Source: Adiantum capillus-veneris | Taxonomy: Eukaryota; Streptophyta; Polypodiopsida; Polypodiales; Pteridaceae | Length of the DNA stretch: 64,000 bases | Direction of reading: 5' to 3' | NCBI GenBank assembly: GCA_014529385.2 | Contig: CM043971.1 | Coordinates: forward strand, 54,101,209 to 54,165,208 | Part shown: piece after piece, positions 11,746 to 25,000 of the stretch | How the letters are laid out: every line of letters begins with the position of its first letter | Numbering within the stretch: position 1 is the first letter of the stretch | Made by a program: the position numbers and the translations under genes | The notes under the pieces: generated by a model | Databases searched by the model: none | The model's input: only the letters and a program-made list of their open reading frames with translations | What the model was told of the DNA's origin: nothing

Positions 11746-14700
11746 TTATCCTTGAATGCCGATTGAAGATGAGGAAAAGCTCAAATTCTCCTTGTTGACC
11801 ACCTTTGTAAACATGTATGCAGGATTTTCACTTGTATGCTCCTTTCCTAGCTTTAGTTGTCCCACTTCCAAAAGAGTGTGTATGAAGTGATATCTCACCT
11901 CAATGTGCCTTGTCCTTGAATGAAAGGCTGAGTTCTTCGCAAGAGGGATAGCGCTTTGCCTTGTCCTAGAATGAAAGGCTGAGTTCTTCGCAAGATGGAT
12001 GGCGCTTTGGCTATCACTGTACAAGACACAATTGTCTTGTTTGAATGCAAGCTCTTCTAAGAATCTGTGAAGCACAAAATTTCTTTGCTTGCCTCCATCA
12101 TTGCTACATACTCTGCTTTTGTGGTAGAAAGTGAGACCACTTTCTGCAGCTTTGAAGCCCAGCTTATTGCTTTGCCTCCAACCATGAAGACATAGCCAAT
12201 AGTGCTCCTTCGAGTATCTTTGTCACCTGGCATATCTGCATCAGCATACCCTTCTAAAAAAGTATCAGTTCCTCCAAAATACAAATCTTTTGTTGTAGTC
12301 CCTTTTAGATACCTAAGTGAACACTTCACAGCTTGCAAGTGCTCTTTATTTGGGTTGTCCATGAACCTACTTACAACTCCCACTGCATGTGCAATGTCTG
12401 GTATTATCCAGACCATAGCATACATAAGAGAACCTACCACTGCAGCATATGGAAATTTAGACATATAGGCTATCTCCTCTTGTGTCTTTGGACACATATC
12501 CTTGGTTAGTTTAAAGTGACTAGCCAAAGGTGTAGAAACCGTTTTTTTCATTTTGCATTGCAAACCTTTCTAGTACCTTCTTGATGTAATCCTCTTGAGA
12601 TAGCTTTATTGTCTTCTTCGTCCTTTCCCTTGATATCTTCATACCAAGTACCCTCTTTGCAACACCTAAATCTTTCATTGAAAAAGATTTAGATAGCTCC
12701 TCTTTTATGTCTTTGATGTCCTGCATGTTAGCACTTGCAATCAACATGTCATCAACATACAACATTAGGATGATGAACTTCCCATCTCTCAAATTCTTCA
12801 TGTAGATGCAATGATCTAAGTTGCATCTTCTGAATCCGTGATCTAACATCCATTGATCAAGCTTCAAGTACCATTGTTTTGATGCTTTCTTGAAACCATA
12901 CAAGATTTTATTTAATTTGCAAATCATTTTCTCCTTACCTTTTACTTCATACCCCTTTGGTTGAAGCATGTAAATTTCCTCCTCTAAGTCGCCGTGGGGG
13001 AATGGCGTATTTACATCCATTTGCTCAAGATTTAGATCATGAGTAGCCACAAGGCTTAACACAAGCCTAATTGAGTTCATTTTTACAACAGGAGAAAATA
13101 TTTCATTGAAGTGAATACCTTTCTTTTGAGAAAACCCTTTTACCACAAGCCTAGACTTGTACCTTTTCTTCCCACCTTCTTCTTCCTTCAGCTTGTACAC
13201 CCATTTGTTTTGAAACGCCCGCCTACCTTTAGGCAACTCAACCAACTCCCATGGTTGGTTGTGATGTAATGAGTCCATCTCCACTTGCATGCTCTTCGTT
13301 CATTCTTCTTTGAATTCGTGTTGCATAGCTTCTTCGTATGATTCTGGCTCTCCAGAATCTGAGATCAAGAGATGGTTGAAGGAAGGAACAAACCTTTATG
13401 GAGGTCTACTTGCTCTTGTAGATCTTTGGGGAATAGGTTGAGGCTCCTCATTTGGTTGACGTTGTTGCACATTGTCACCATTTGCAGTCCGTGAGTCTTC
13501 ACTGTCCTCAAGCTCCATGTACTCATCACTTGTGTCTTTTGTTTGTTTTCTTTCCAAGTATTCTTTGTACATATTTTGTTCGTTAAAGATTACAACCCTA
13601 CTCCTTAAGATTTTACCATCTTCAGGATTCCATAGGAGATACCCAAAGTCACCTTCTCCATAGCCAATGAAGAAACACTTTTTGGACTTTGCATCTAGCT
13701 TTGATCATAGGCTTCTATCTGTGTGCATGGAAGCCTCACACCCAAACACTTTGATAAATGCATAATTCACCGGTTTACCTATCCATGCCTCTTCTGGAAC
13801 TTCCCCATCCAATGCCGTTGAGGTGACCAATTGATTAAGTACACATACGTACTTACAACTTCTGTCCAAAGCTCAAGTGGTAGGCCTGCATGTAGCCGCA
13901 TGCTTCGTGCTCACTCCATGATTGTTCTGTTCATCCTTTTCAAAATCCCATTTTGTTAAGGTGACCTTGGGGTTGTTCTTTGCCTCCAAATTCCATTGCT
14001 AGCACAAAGATTTCAAAAGCTTGGCTACAATATTTGCCTCCATTGTCGGATCTAAGGCATTTAACATTAGTATCTTCTTCATTCTCCACAAAGGATTTCC
14101 ACTTTTGAAATATGGAAAACACATCGGATTTATTCTTCATTACATAAACCCATGTTTTCCTTGTCGCATCGTCTATGAATGTTACATAGTACACTGCGCA
14201 ACCAAGTGATGGTGTACTTGCTGGACCCCAAACATCAGAATGAACCAACTCAAGTTTTTTATTTTTCTTTCATTTTTAGAATTTTGAAATTTTACCCTCT
14301 TTTGTTTACCATAAACACAATCTTTACAGAACTCTAAGTCCACTTCTTTCAAACCTGGTAGAAGCTTCTTTGTTTGAAGTATGTGCATTCCTTTGGCACT
14401 CATATGCGCAAGCTGGTAGTGCCACACCGCACTGTCGACTTCTATAGTTGTTGCACAAGCTGAAGGTTTCATGCTAACAGTACACAAGTAAAGTGTACCA
14501 ACCTTTTCTCCTTTGGCAACCACTAAAGATCCCTTTGATATCTTCCACCATTTTCTTCCAAATGGAATGTTGTGACCTTCATCGTCCAATTGTCTTGTAG
14601 AAATCAAATTTTTGCAAAGAAAAGGAACATGCCTAACATCTTTAAGCTTCCATTCATTTCCGTTAGCAGTTTTGACACAAATTGTACCTTTGCCGATAAT

Positions 14701-15455
14701 TTCACAAGCTTCATCATCTCCCAAGTATACATATCCAAAATTACCTTTGGTGTAATCTTGGAAATGTTGCTTGTGTGGTGTCGCATGGAATGAAGCCCCG
14801 AAATCTACCATCCAGGAATTACACACATTGTCTAATGAGAGAATTAGAGCATCTTGCTCTACTTTACCTGCTACATTGGCCTCCGATGTTGGCTTGTTGT
14901 CTTGAGACTCTGACTCCTTCTTCTTCTTGGACCAGCAATCCTTCTGGCTCTTCTTGCCACAATTCCAACATTCAAGAACTAACTTTATGCGTGACTCGCT
15001 CCGCCTTGAGCGATCACGACCCTTTTGGTTTTTGAACCTCTCCTTAGGCCTTCCTCTTGTTTCCAGTGACAGTGCAGCACTTGATGATTCTTCTGTGCTT
15101 CTCCTTTGCATTTCCTTGCTTAGGAGAATACCCACAATATCATCAAACTTAAGAGTATTTGTGCTAGAAATAGAATTACTTACAACCATCACAAGGTTGT
15201 CTTAACTATCCGATAGAGACGATCGTATAAGGAGAGCTCGCACCTCATCATCAAAATTTATTTTCACCAATCGAAGCTGACTTATTTTTGTGTTAAAGTC
15301 ATTTAAGTGTTCTGCAACTGAACCATTCTCTACCATCTTTAGATTGAATAAGCACTTTATGAGAAATATCTTATTGGATGCCGATGGTTTCTCATAGAAG
15401 TCATCAAGTGACTTCATCAAGTCCTCCGTGGTCTTCATCTCCGAAACATTGAAGG
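11746..15455 (-). pseudogene. copia gag-pol remnant (antisense)
   Basis: Minus-strand order is: gag (15455-15202); imperfect zinc knuckle CWNCGKK...DC near 14970, with the His lost; protease near 14800, where the usual DSG reads DFG; pre-integrase WHYQLAHMS; integrase with HSDVWGP and SDNGGKY (14248-13940); integrase C-terminal part in several frames (13930-13300); RT (13290-12520) with YVDDMLIAS near 12750; RNase H (12563-11746). At least four frame changes and several stops separate the blocks. The RNase H part carries a 51-bp tandem duplication. The altered protease triad and zinc knuckle show long inactivity. Confidence 0.93.
11908..12009 (-). repeat. 51-bp tandem duplication inside RNase H
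   Basis: Units 11908-11958 and 11959-12009 differ at only a few bases and duplicate 17 codons (QSAI.LAKNSAFHSRTR) in frame. The second copy destroys the spacing of the RNase H active-site region. Confidence 0.9.
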
Positions 15456-16800
15456 TCACCATTGACATCAACATCCAACATAGGAAGAACATCCGCCGAG
15501 CTACCTACCCTCAATGCCATATTTGGTACTACCTGCATGTTGGCCTTGTCTTTTGGTAATCTTGTGCTCACACTTGTAGACCATTGCTTGCTTAGTTTAG
15601 GATTCAAAGCCAACAATTGACCAAAAGTTATGTTTGCCTTTTGGTTCTGCACGTCACTTACCAAATCATATGAGGGGTAGCCACGCCCTATCTGGAAGTC
15701 TACTTGCTTAATCTTGCAACACCTTCTCTTCTTGCTAGTTTTCGACTGCTCCCTACCCTCATACACTTTCTCTTTGCATTTATAGGCCCTAGTTTCCCAC
15801 TCAGTTTTTGTTTCCCTCTCCATTCTTGCCCTTTTGTTGGCCAAAACTTCAACATCTTGCTTATTCACACCAATGATGTTAACCCTAGGGACTTCCCTGT
15901 CATTTGGAGGAGCTGGCTACATCAGGTTCTCAACCACCTACTCTTTGGGGCCACCTCTTTCCCTTGGTAGATGAGGATAGTCTTGCACATAATTCCCTTC
16001 TTCACTGCAATTATAGCACCTGCCAGGCAATGGCCTTGCCCTACCCCTTGCTCCTCTTGGATGTCCTCTATCCATCATATTTAACCGTAATTCCTGCATT
16101 TTTTGGACAAATCATGCACAGTTCGCACCCAATTATGCGGCACAAGCACTACACCTCAATTCCCATGGTTCTCCTCATGGACAACATCCCGCGGACCCTG
16201 TGGTTGAGTTGGAAATATCGCTTCATAGCTTGACACTGCCTGCTCAATCTCCTTTTTGATTTTCCTGCTCTTTGCATTCACAGTTGCTAATGCACCATTA
16301 TAGTTTTCTGAAATTTTGAAATCTACCTTTTCCCTCACTTTAGAATGTGGGCATGCCATGAATTTATCCAGCTTAAAGTAATCGCCATTAGCCAACTGCA
16401 TGGCTGCCACCAACTCTGCCCAACAAGCCTCAAAGTGATCCCAAAACAGACGAAGCTCCTCACTCACATCTTGCTTTAGCGCCTTCAGTTTGGCATCCAT
16501 TTTAATTGGGGATGCCTCTTTACAAAAGCCATTTAAGAACCATTCCTGTAAACTCGGTCAAGCAACGGCTCGCCTTCCAACACTTTGTACCACACTTTTG
16601 CTTTGCCATGCATAACCAACAAAAAAGTATGCATCTTGCTGTCCTCATTCAGCATACGCAACAATAGCAAATACAACGCAAAATTTGCAATCCATTCATC
16701 AAGACTCTTGTTACCTGTAAAATTAGACTATAACTCTGAGATGACATCTTTACCAATGCATAAACCTATTTTTTTCCTTCAAATCAGGAGCAATCAATGT
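15455..16800 (-). pseudogene. Ty3/gypsy gag and start of protease region, C family, first copy
   Basis: On the minus strand a gag core runs from about 16760, with LDEWIANF and MHGKAKVWY near 16610 and a stop near 16530. It continues in the 16500-16156 ORF (Lys/Glu-rich). A degenerate zinc knuckle CYNCSEEGNY...DY lies near 16030-15985, with His and the last Cys replaced. The 15868-15404 ORF follows and contains a Lys/Arg-rich stretch and the motif ANITFGQLLALNP typical of the region before the gypsy protease. The reading ends at the junction with the copia remnant at about 15450. Sequence starting at 16826 is its LTR. This is packaging-protein sequence, not functional. Confidence 0.78.
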
Positions 16801-16825
16801 GCTCCTCCATGGGTGCACCATAACA

Positions 16826-17045
16826 TGGAAAGGGGAAGGGGGTACACACGTAGAACAAAACGAAATGCCTCTCTACAGCTCAAGATAACACAACACCCCA
16901 ATCCACTGGATTCATCTTCAAAATCCACAAATTTTCACATGTATACACCTATTTTCCTACACCAATACACACACATATGCTTTACAAAAAGCTCCAACAC
17001 CTATCACACACCCATGCCTCTATTCCACATCGCTGATTATGCAAA

Positions 17046-17083
<38 letters not shown>

Positions 17084-18765
17084 TTGCTTATATGAACATT
17101 GGTGCAGGGTTGAACTGAACCACACCGCAACCGGAAACACAAGCATTGCACACGAGTGAAAGAAGGGCGGGGGAGGGGGCAATCAACACTAGAAGAGGGG
17201 GGGAAGGAGAACTTCTTCTTGCAAAGCACTTACAAAGGTTCCATAACTTACATAGAGCAAAAGATCTCACACCTGCTCTCTCTCCACTCACTTGGAAAAA
17301 AAAACCCTAAAAGCCCTCATTTGATCTCCATTTAGCACGTTGGATAGTGAGCCGACACCACAGCACCCTCTCTCTCTCTCTCTCTCCACTTGAGAACCCT
17401 CCAATTGAGTAGATGTTGGTTGTCACGGCATTATGACAACCCACGTGTGCATTGTTTCTTTCAATAAAAGTATTGGTACCTTTTGAGGGCTGTGGGAACC
17501 CTACTATATCGGACTACCACATCATAATCTTGCTCGCATGCGCAATGTTGCCAGTAGCTACCGCTACTGCCACACAAAGCCGCAAACCGCTAGTGCAGTG
17601 TAGAGAGGCTGCCCGCTATGGACGTCATAGCCAAGGCCAAGGGGAGCTCCCCTCCCTCTCTCCTACTCATTAGTAACAGGGTGCATTTACTCTTGGTCTT
17701 ATACCACGGCTACCTGGTCCATTTTATTGCATGTGGGGTCACTCCCTTGCCATGTGGTAGGCTTGGCTTGCACCACCCCTAGGGGCCTCCCAACATCCAC
17801 AGAAACCAACTTTTTTTTTTTTTTTTGTGGAAAAATCCCTTTTGTCCCCAACTTTCCTCTTTTGCTATTCAATGCACATACATCCTATTGTCAAGTTATG
17901 GTAGGATGTCTGTGCACTGAATAGCAACAGAGGATGGCTGGTAGATCCAGTCCTTGACTACCATCTACCCAAGTCCTACCACCATTTGACCTCCCAAGGA
18001 CAGTTAACGGAGGTTGCAAAAAAATTGGAAAATCAATTGGTAACTCTCTGCCGTTCTTAGGCACCAACTTTCAACTGCATTATCTTGGCCTTTGAAATCC
18101 CATTTGACAAGCTGTAAATTCAGGCTAACCCCACTCAGTGCATGAAACACTCTAGAACCCATTTGTAGCCCAAAAACGTTGAGCATACACATTTACCAAA
18201 GTAAGAAAATTGGCCCATAACTAACCCCCGACAAACATTCAACTGGCCATATCTTTCCCTATGGAGCACCAATTGATAATTCAGGAAGACCGGCATGCTC
18301 CATAACTCAAGCTCTTTAATCCTATCCATTGACACTAGCTCTGGCCATTTTCCCCATCTGCCCTATCCATTGAGGATCTACAGAACCTTCTAACTTTGAA
18401 CTTCAATATCTTTCACACCGGGGCTTCGTTTGAGGAGCCGTTTGGATTGGCTTCTAGAGCACCTTGAACACTACATCCTTGGGAAGGCACTTGGATTTAC
18501 TTTCCTAATTGGCATTTCTCGAGCCTTCTTGGCCCAAAATACCACATAATACATACATTTCCACTAGCCTTTACCTGTCGAGGCCTTGTATACAAGCTTA
18601 AACACTCAGACCTACACTTGTAGGCACCCTTTACACTACTTGGCATCACTTTTAGCTCCGACCAGCTTTGCATGCACCAACATCTTTGTTATGTGTGTGC
18701 ACATACATACATGCACTCACTACAATATCCGGAAAACTATGGGGAAAAGGACAGTAGCGTAGGTA
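16826..18765 (-). repeat. C-family LTR (first copy), approximate right end
   Basis: It aligns by eye with two other places in the window, 33240-34810 plus 43624-44100, and 45961-46610. Shared blocks include the TCTACAGCTCAAGATA / TCTATAGCCCAAGATA region and GTTTGAGGAGCC / GTTTGACGAGCC. It lies upstream of the antisense gag, so it is the 5' LTR of that copy. It includes a (CT)n tract at 17048-17080. The left end is chosen at TGGAAAGGGG by comparison with 45961; the right end is not sharply defined. Confidence 0.65.
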
Positions 18766-19868
18766 CCTAATGTCCAACAACTTTTCAAGCACTTTAAGAA
18801 AGTATATAGAAGTGTCTCTTTATAGTTATTTTTTAATTTTGAAATACAAACTTGCACAATTTTTCAAGAAATACCAATATCGGTCTCAAAAAAGCCCTTT
18901 GAAAAGACAACCAAATATATCTTCAAAAATTCATTAAATGACAAAATTTGCACCAAAATTGCCATTTTTTTGTTATGTGCACTTAAGTTGATACATTTAA
19001 TTTACGTAAAGTAAAATGTCTTTTGACTTTTCATTGCCAAAAATCTTTTCATTTCCTGCAATGTTGCCATTAATTTTTGCATTTTAAATCCTCTTATCCT
19101 TTACTTTTGCATTTAAAATTAACAAATTTGTAAGGTCTTTTTTTGAAGTGAACCAATGCATGACACGTGGATGCCCTCTCCTTCCTTAAAAATTTCAAGC
19201 CCAATGTGGGTAAAAGCATGTATTGGTGGTACCACTTTTTGTACTTTTTGGTGTTACCCTTTTAAAAAAGTGAGAACCGGTAAAATTTTTGCAATAAAAA
19301 TAAAAACTTATCGGAATTCATAGTTTTAGATTCTACATGCAAAATTCTATCCATTGATATATAACATGCTAGTTTATTCTACACATAACACATGAAGATA
19401 GGGCTTGTAAAGTGTTACCAAAGGACTGTCCACCTCTTTTTGGTGAAGTTGACATATTGTATTACTTGCAAAGTTGTAAGATTTGGAGATGTACCTTTTG
19501 ACTTTTGTCTCTTCTTTCACTATGTATATGAACACATTAAATAAGTGTCTAGACCCAAGACTTACTACTTTACAAGGTGAGTAAAGCATGAGTCTTCCTT
19601 GGATTTCAAAAAACCTAAAGCAATGGTAGTTGTTGTCTCTTAAGTCCTCAAGCGATGTCTGATCCTTGCCCAACTCCAATCATTGTTGTGATCTCTCTCC
19701 TCAAGGCTCAACTGAGATCTGCACATTGCCTCAAAGAGATTATGTGCCCAAACTCGTCCACTTGTAGGCACAAAGAGTGATTGGCAACAAAATATTAAAC
19801 AAACTTGTTTAAGAACTAGACATTATAATGCAATATAATTAAACTCATGAGCACCTGTAGAGGTCAAC
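18766..19868. other. Non-coding stretch, nothing recognised
   Basis: AT-rich, with poly-T/poly-A runs and stops in all frames. The short minus-strand ORF at 19374-19679 has no recognisable domain. The CACTA element inserted at the right end of this stretch, which continues at 27378. Confidence 0.5.
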
Positions 19869-19883
19869 GAACACTACAAGAGG

Positions 19884-20130
19884 TTGTGTGCTCTTGTGAC
19901 GCTGTTAGCGACGGAAATACACTGGGTTTTTATAACCCCCGACGTCGCTAAAACCGTCGCTACGAGCGTCGCTACGAGAGCGTCGCTATATGCGTCGTTA
20001 TAAGCGTCGCTATATAGAGAAGCTCATAGCGACGGTTATAGCGACGTTTACACAGAAGACTATAGTGACGCTCATAGTGACGCTACAGAGCCATAAATAG
20101 CGACGCTTATAGCGACGCTCGAGAGAATTT
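19884..20130. repeat. Left subterminal repeats of the CACTA element
   Basis: More than ten copies of a short motif around TAGCGACG / CGTCGCTA, in both orientations, lie within 250 bp of the end. In CACTA elements such arrays are the binding sites of the accessory protein (TNPA in En/Spm) that brings the ends together. Confidence 0.85.
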
Positions 20131-20458
20131 TTTTTTGGTGGCAGGGCATTCAATGCCCTGCCACCCATCAACCATATTGTACTTGATTCACTTTTTAAAA
20201 AAAGTGCAAGGGTAGATAATAGACCCAAAATAGTCACCCACAAGACGCATTGTTTGCAAAATTGACAATTGTACACATCGTAGGCAAAATGAATTGATTG
20301 GCAAATGTAATAATGACAATTGTACAACATCATAGGCATAAAGAATTGATTGGCAAAAGGAACTGCGGTGACAAATGTAATAATATACATGGTTCAAAAA
20401 GACGTATAAAATCCGTCTCATGATACATAAGCTATGAGAAACCCTAAACTAATGCTAT

Positions 20459-21793
20459 CTAGCTACGGCTAAACTGACGTCGTCTAGTCAGACGTCTCAT
20501 CGCGTCCAAGCGGCGTATCTGTCGGATTCTGCAAAAAAAGACAATAAGACAGCTTTCAATAAGTATAAACATATAACGACATTTATAAAACAATACAAAA
20601 AATAAAAAAGAGTAAACCCTAATACTAACCATGCCGCCGCGAGAACTGAGAATGTCCATCAGGGCGTTTAAGCCCTTCCCGCCTGCGTACTCGCGCTCGT
20701 ACGGTGTGGGATCACGTCCTGTCATCGACCACTGTCAAAACATACAAAGATTTCATTATGTTAGAATTAAAAAACTCATAAACCCTAAACTATCAAACAT
20801 AAAGAGCAATGTGAAAACACTTACAAAATCGGCCTCAAATGATGCCCATCCACCGCTCCCCAAGTGGTGCGAGCTCCTTGCCTCTACTCGCACTCTGGCT
20901 GCATCCTTTTGTTGCTTCCACTTGTCGGGATTCTCGCGCGCTGCTTTCTTCGCATTCTTCCAATCTTCTTTGGCCAGCCAATCTGGCATGTTCCACCCAT
21001 TCTTGATTGCTTTTTGCACTTCGGAACGCTTGTGTTTGCAGTATTCGCGCATTCGAATCTTCATCAGGTCTTCATTGAAGCGCTGATCCCGTGTTGGAAC
21101 GGGAAACTCATCATGAAGTATGCTGATGACTCTGTTTTTTAAATCACTTGGTACTTCACTCCATTTGTTTAGTATGTAGTGTCTAAACAGCTGAGAGCAA
21201 AGACCACGCATGCGCGAGATCACCTTCTTGCCGTCATCATCCATGATGATGCCGCCGCTGATGTCGACGGAGTAAGGCAAGCCCTCTGGCCGGTGACGCG
21301 TGAACCTGGGTGTCCCGGCAGGGGTCTCTAGAGGCGTGTCGATGGGGGTACGGACGTCAGATTTCTCCACCGGCGTCTGGGCCCTGAAGCGAGGAGTGTC
21401 GAGTGGGGTGGCTCCTGGCGGAGTAGGTAGAGGTGTGTAGCTTCTAGGAACAGTCAGCCGTGCAAAACCTGGCGTAGATGGCGATGCTGTGGCTGGTGTG
21501 GGGGCGGGCAAAGAAGGGGAGGGTAAAGAGCCTCGTTGAGCACGAGGCGGTGTGGAGGCATCGGTGGCGGAATCCCCACAACAACCGCCACCGCTACCAC
21601 TAGAGCGCCGGTGTCTAGACGAGTGTGAAGCTCGTCTCGTCGACGCCGAAGCTTCGGAGCACGCCGAATGCTCCGAAAGAGAGGGAGATGCGGATGGAGT
21701 AGGAACGCGCGATGATGCGCCAGAGCAATGACGCTCCACGTACCACTGTCTCTGCTGCGGTGACAAAGAAGAAAGAAACTCCTCATCATCCAT
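20459..21793 (-). CDS. CACTA accessory gene, plant transposase Ptta/En/Spm (Transposase_24) type
   Basis: The start chosen is ATG 21793-21791 (MDDEEFLSSLSPQQRQW); the longer open frame back to 21931 crosses a possible splice acceptor just upstream of it. Predicted exons are 21793-20825, 20731-20630 and 20528-20459, with GT donors (GTAAGT, GTTAGT) and AG acceptors after T-rich tracts. The N-terminal third is rich in Ser, Pro, Thr and Arg and looks disordered. The C-terminal part (about LPYSVDISGG to RVEARSSHHLGSGGW) has the pattern of the Transposase_24 family, the second product of CACTA elements, thought to bind subterminal repeats. The third exon is Arg-rich. No break was seen. Confidence 0.82.
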
Positions 21794-22065
21794 ACCTGCA
21801 TTAAACACACGAATATTTAAACTTAATATTGAATGAATAGAGTAGACAATGACGCAAAGACCATTAAATACAATGACGTAATGACGCATATAAATACAAT
21901 GACGCAATGAATTGAGTGATAGAAGAGGCAAGTCGAAAACTCAGAATTTTCAATCAAAAGATGTGAGCGCGAGTAGAAAAGAGCGTTATACACCATGGAA
22001 GGTACTTAGAGAGCCAGAGCTTTTACAACACGGAGCAAAATTGTTCAAATACAATATTTGTGGCT

Positions 22066-25000
22066 TTAAGAGATCTCTCTCTCATCCTCGCATAACTCAG
22101 CATAACTTCCTATATCTATATAGAGCTCTCCGTTTAAACACATATCCTCTGTTTCATTTTGTATCTCCTCTGCATGCACCCCATATAGAGTAGTAGCATC
22201 TTGATGCTCGTCTGGCACCACCGCAGCGGCTTCCGATTGAGCATCTTCTCTGATCTCCTCCATTGATGTCGTTGTGATTGGCACATGGTAGCCTTCATAC
22301 GTCCTTGCACTACGAGGGGCTACCTCTATGACGTACCACCAGTTTGATGTAGACTTTGTAGGATGAAATATTACCTGCCAGAGCTACATAACTTACATGA
22401 GAGCTTTCAAGCACATAACTTGTAAAAGGGGGATGCTAACTATTTACATACTTACTTGTTCACAATGCTCGGGTAGTACGAAAGTGTCTCTTAGGTCAGT
22501 CCATTTCTTAGTAGAATCCACCTCAAGAAAACCAGACTCTCCTCTACGCACAGTAGCGTTGCGACCCTCCATGATTATCTTGAACCATTGCACGTCGAAC
22601 AAGTCGACAAAAAATCCTCTGTAATCGATCCTCAAAATCTCTTGCAGCGTGCCGAAGTAAGTGAGTTCCGCCACCACAGGATCTGCATCAGAGGAACGTC
22701 GTCGACTAGACTGTTCAAATTTTGCCATGATTCCACAATCTTGAGTAAAACGCTTTTTGTCAATTCGTTCCACCCTAAAATGTCGACCTTTACACCATGC
22801 TGCTGTGTATGACTTATACTACAACGAACAAAGATTATGAGTGGCCGTTCAAACGTTTATAAATAAAGTCACTTGCTAGTCGTACATTGCAAACTTACCT
22901 TGGTCGCGCAACCCCGAGAGTACTCCCACTCTTCTTCAGTCACTTCGTCACCGCATTGTTGTGCGCTTTTCAATTGGTTGTGCAACCATCTTAAGCTCAT
23001 GAAGGTTGGTAGGCTCTCCAGAACCGATGGATAGTGCATCGGTGGTCGTCTTCCCCGTCTCCACTCGATTCGTGCCCTTTGTCGCTCTTGCTTTGCATCC
23101 TCATATTGTGAAATCCACTTTTGCATCACTGGATTGTGAAGCATGCAAAATCGGTTGATTTTAGCCTCTAGATCTTCCGTCATCTTCTTCTCAACACCGA
23201 GATTGCACATGACAATCCCAGATATGCGCTCATCATCTATGGTTCGCCATAGCGTGTCCCGGGATTTATCAAATCCGTCTAGCCACTCTCCAATGTACAC
23301 TAGGGACTCTGATACCAACCAACCTTCTGCCATGCTACCCTCCAGACGTGCCTTTTGACGCACATATCCCTTAAGCGTTTTCATGAAATGCTCTAAGAAG
23401 AACATCCATCTGGAATCAACTCTGGCTCCCAAAGTATCTTTCTTGCCGGTCAGATGGTCCCATAGTAGATTACCCACATTCTTCAATATGTGCATTGGAT
23501 CGAGCAAGTGATTGATCATGAGTCGGGGCTAGTATGGTAACTCGTACCATAGAGATAGTCTCTTCATCCCTGGAGGCAATCCGTCATCGCACATCTCCTT
23601 CTGCTCTAACCATGCTTGTGCAGACATCCTTGGTGGCTCTCTTCCCAAAAAGCCATCGCGTAACACATGATTCTCTGGAAGATACGCTTGATGACCTTCG
23701 TAGATTTGCTTCTTCAGTGAGGGTGCCCTACGTGCATTCAGTCTAGGTCCACATGTGACACATGCTCTGTATCCGCTTGTTTGAAGCCCTGCATGTATAC
23801 ACATGATAATAGATCAACTATGGGAAAAAACAAGATTTACAGTGTCTGAGTGAGGAGTGTCAATAGATCACCTGAGCATTCTGTTAGCCCGGGATAGTCA
23901 TGCATGGTCCACATTAGAATGCCTTTGATCAAAGCATTCCGTCGTCCTGTGTGTCGGCTCATATCCACCACCTCTATGCCAATCCACAATTGTTGTAGCT
24001 CTTCCAATAGTGGACGAAGATACACATCCATATTCCCCACTTTATATCGCCCTGGCACAATCAAGCTTAGCCATAGGTGCCCCTTCTTTGTAGTCAACCA
24101 CGGGGGAATGTTGTAGTTGACAATGACAACGGGCCATACACTGTAAGATGTTGATCTTTGACCAAATGGATTTACGCCATCCATAGCCAGGCCTAAGCGC
24201 AAATTTCGAGCTTCCCTGGCAAAATCCGACCATGTTCCATCTATATGTTTCCACGCTACGCAATCTGCAGGAATTCGTAGCACACCATCCGAAGATTTAT
24301 TCTCCTCATGCCATGATGCTAGGGCGGCCATGGACTTACATTCGAAGAAATGCTTGATGCGAGGAAGCAGAGGGAAATGTCGCAAAACCTTTTGTGGAAT
24401 TTTTGTCCCGTGGAGATCTACTCGATATCTTTCGGAATCACATTTCGGACACTTCTCCATGTCTATGTATTCCCCTCTGAAAAGAATGCAGTCATTAGGA
24501 CAAGCGTGGATAGAATTGTAATCCATCCCCAAGTTTCGCAAAATCTTTCTTGCTTCATCTCGGGAATCTCGCATCACATTGTTAGCTGGTAGTATGTGCT
24601 CTTTCAGCAATCTACACAACATAAAAATATGATACAGTCGTGTAAAAATCTATCAGATCATTATACATTTAGAGTTTTATTAAAGTAAACTAATTGTAAT
24701 AAATCACCTGAAAAGCGCTGTGACGCTAGTGTCACTCCATCCAAACTTTGCCTGCATGTTGAGAAGAACCAGGAGTGCTTTCAATCTAGACATACGTGCT
24801 CCATTATACAATGGCGCATCGGCTTCACTTTTCATATCATCATAGATAAGCCTTTCTGAATCCATGATCGTCTCGATCATTTCATCAATCTCGGGCTCAA
24901 ACGTTGCCTTGTTGGGAATGTGCTCTGCATGATCATCCTCCGAGCTGTCCGAGGCTACATCTTCTGGCCTCACATATGCTGCTTGACCAAAGCGCCTGCG

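Larger units (their letters stand above)
10970..15455 (-). mobile_element. 5'-truncated Ty1/copia retrotransposon (antisense)
   Basis: Read on the minus strand, gag begins in mid-domain at about 15455 and pol runs down to 11746. A polypurine tract lies at 11687-11700 and a single LTR at 10970-11686. The 5' LTR, primer site and gag start are missing: at about 15450 the sequence switches to a gypsy gag/protease region of another element. It belongs to a different copia family from the one at 4366, with different LTR length and sequence. Confidence 0.92.

Noticed and set aside
17020-17229. Minus-strand ORFs with Arg-Glu runs
   Set aside because: Translations of the (CT)n tract in the C-family LTR.
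20631-21142. Plus-strand ORFs of 151 and 92 aa
   Set aside because: Antisense shadows of the CACTA accessory gene exons.
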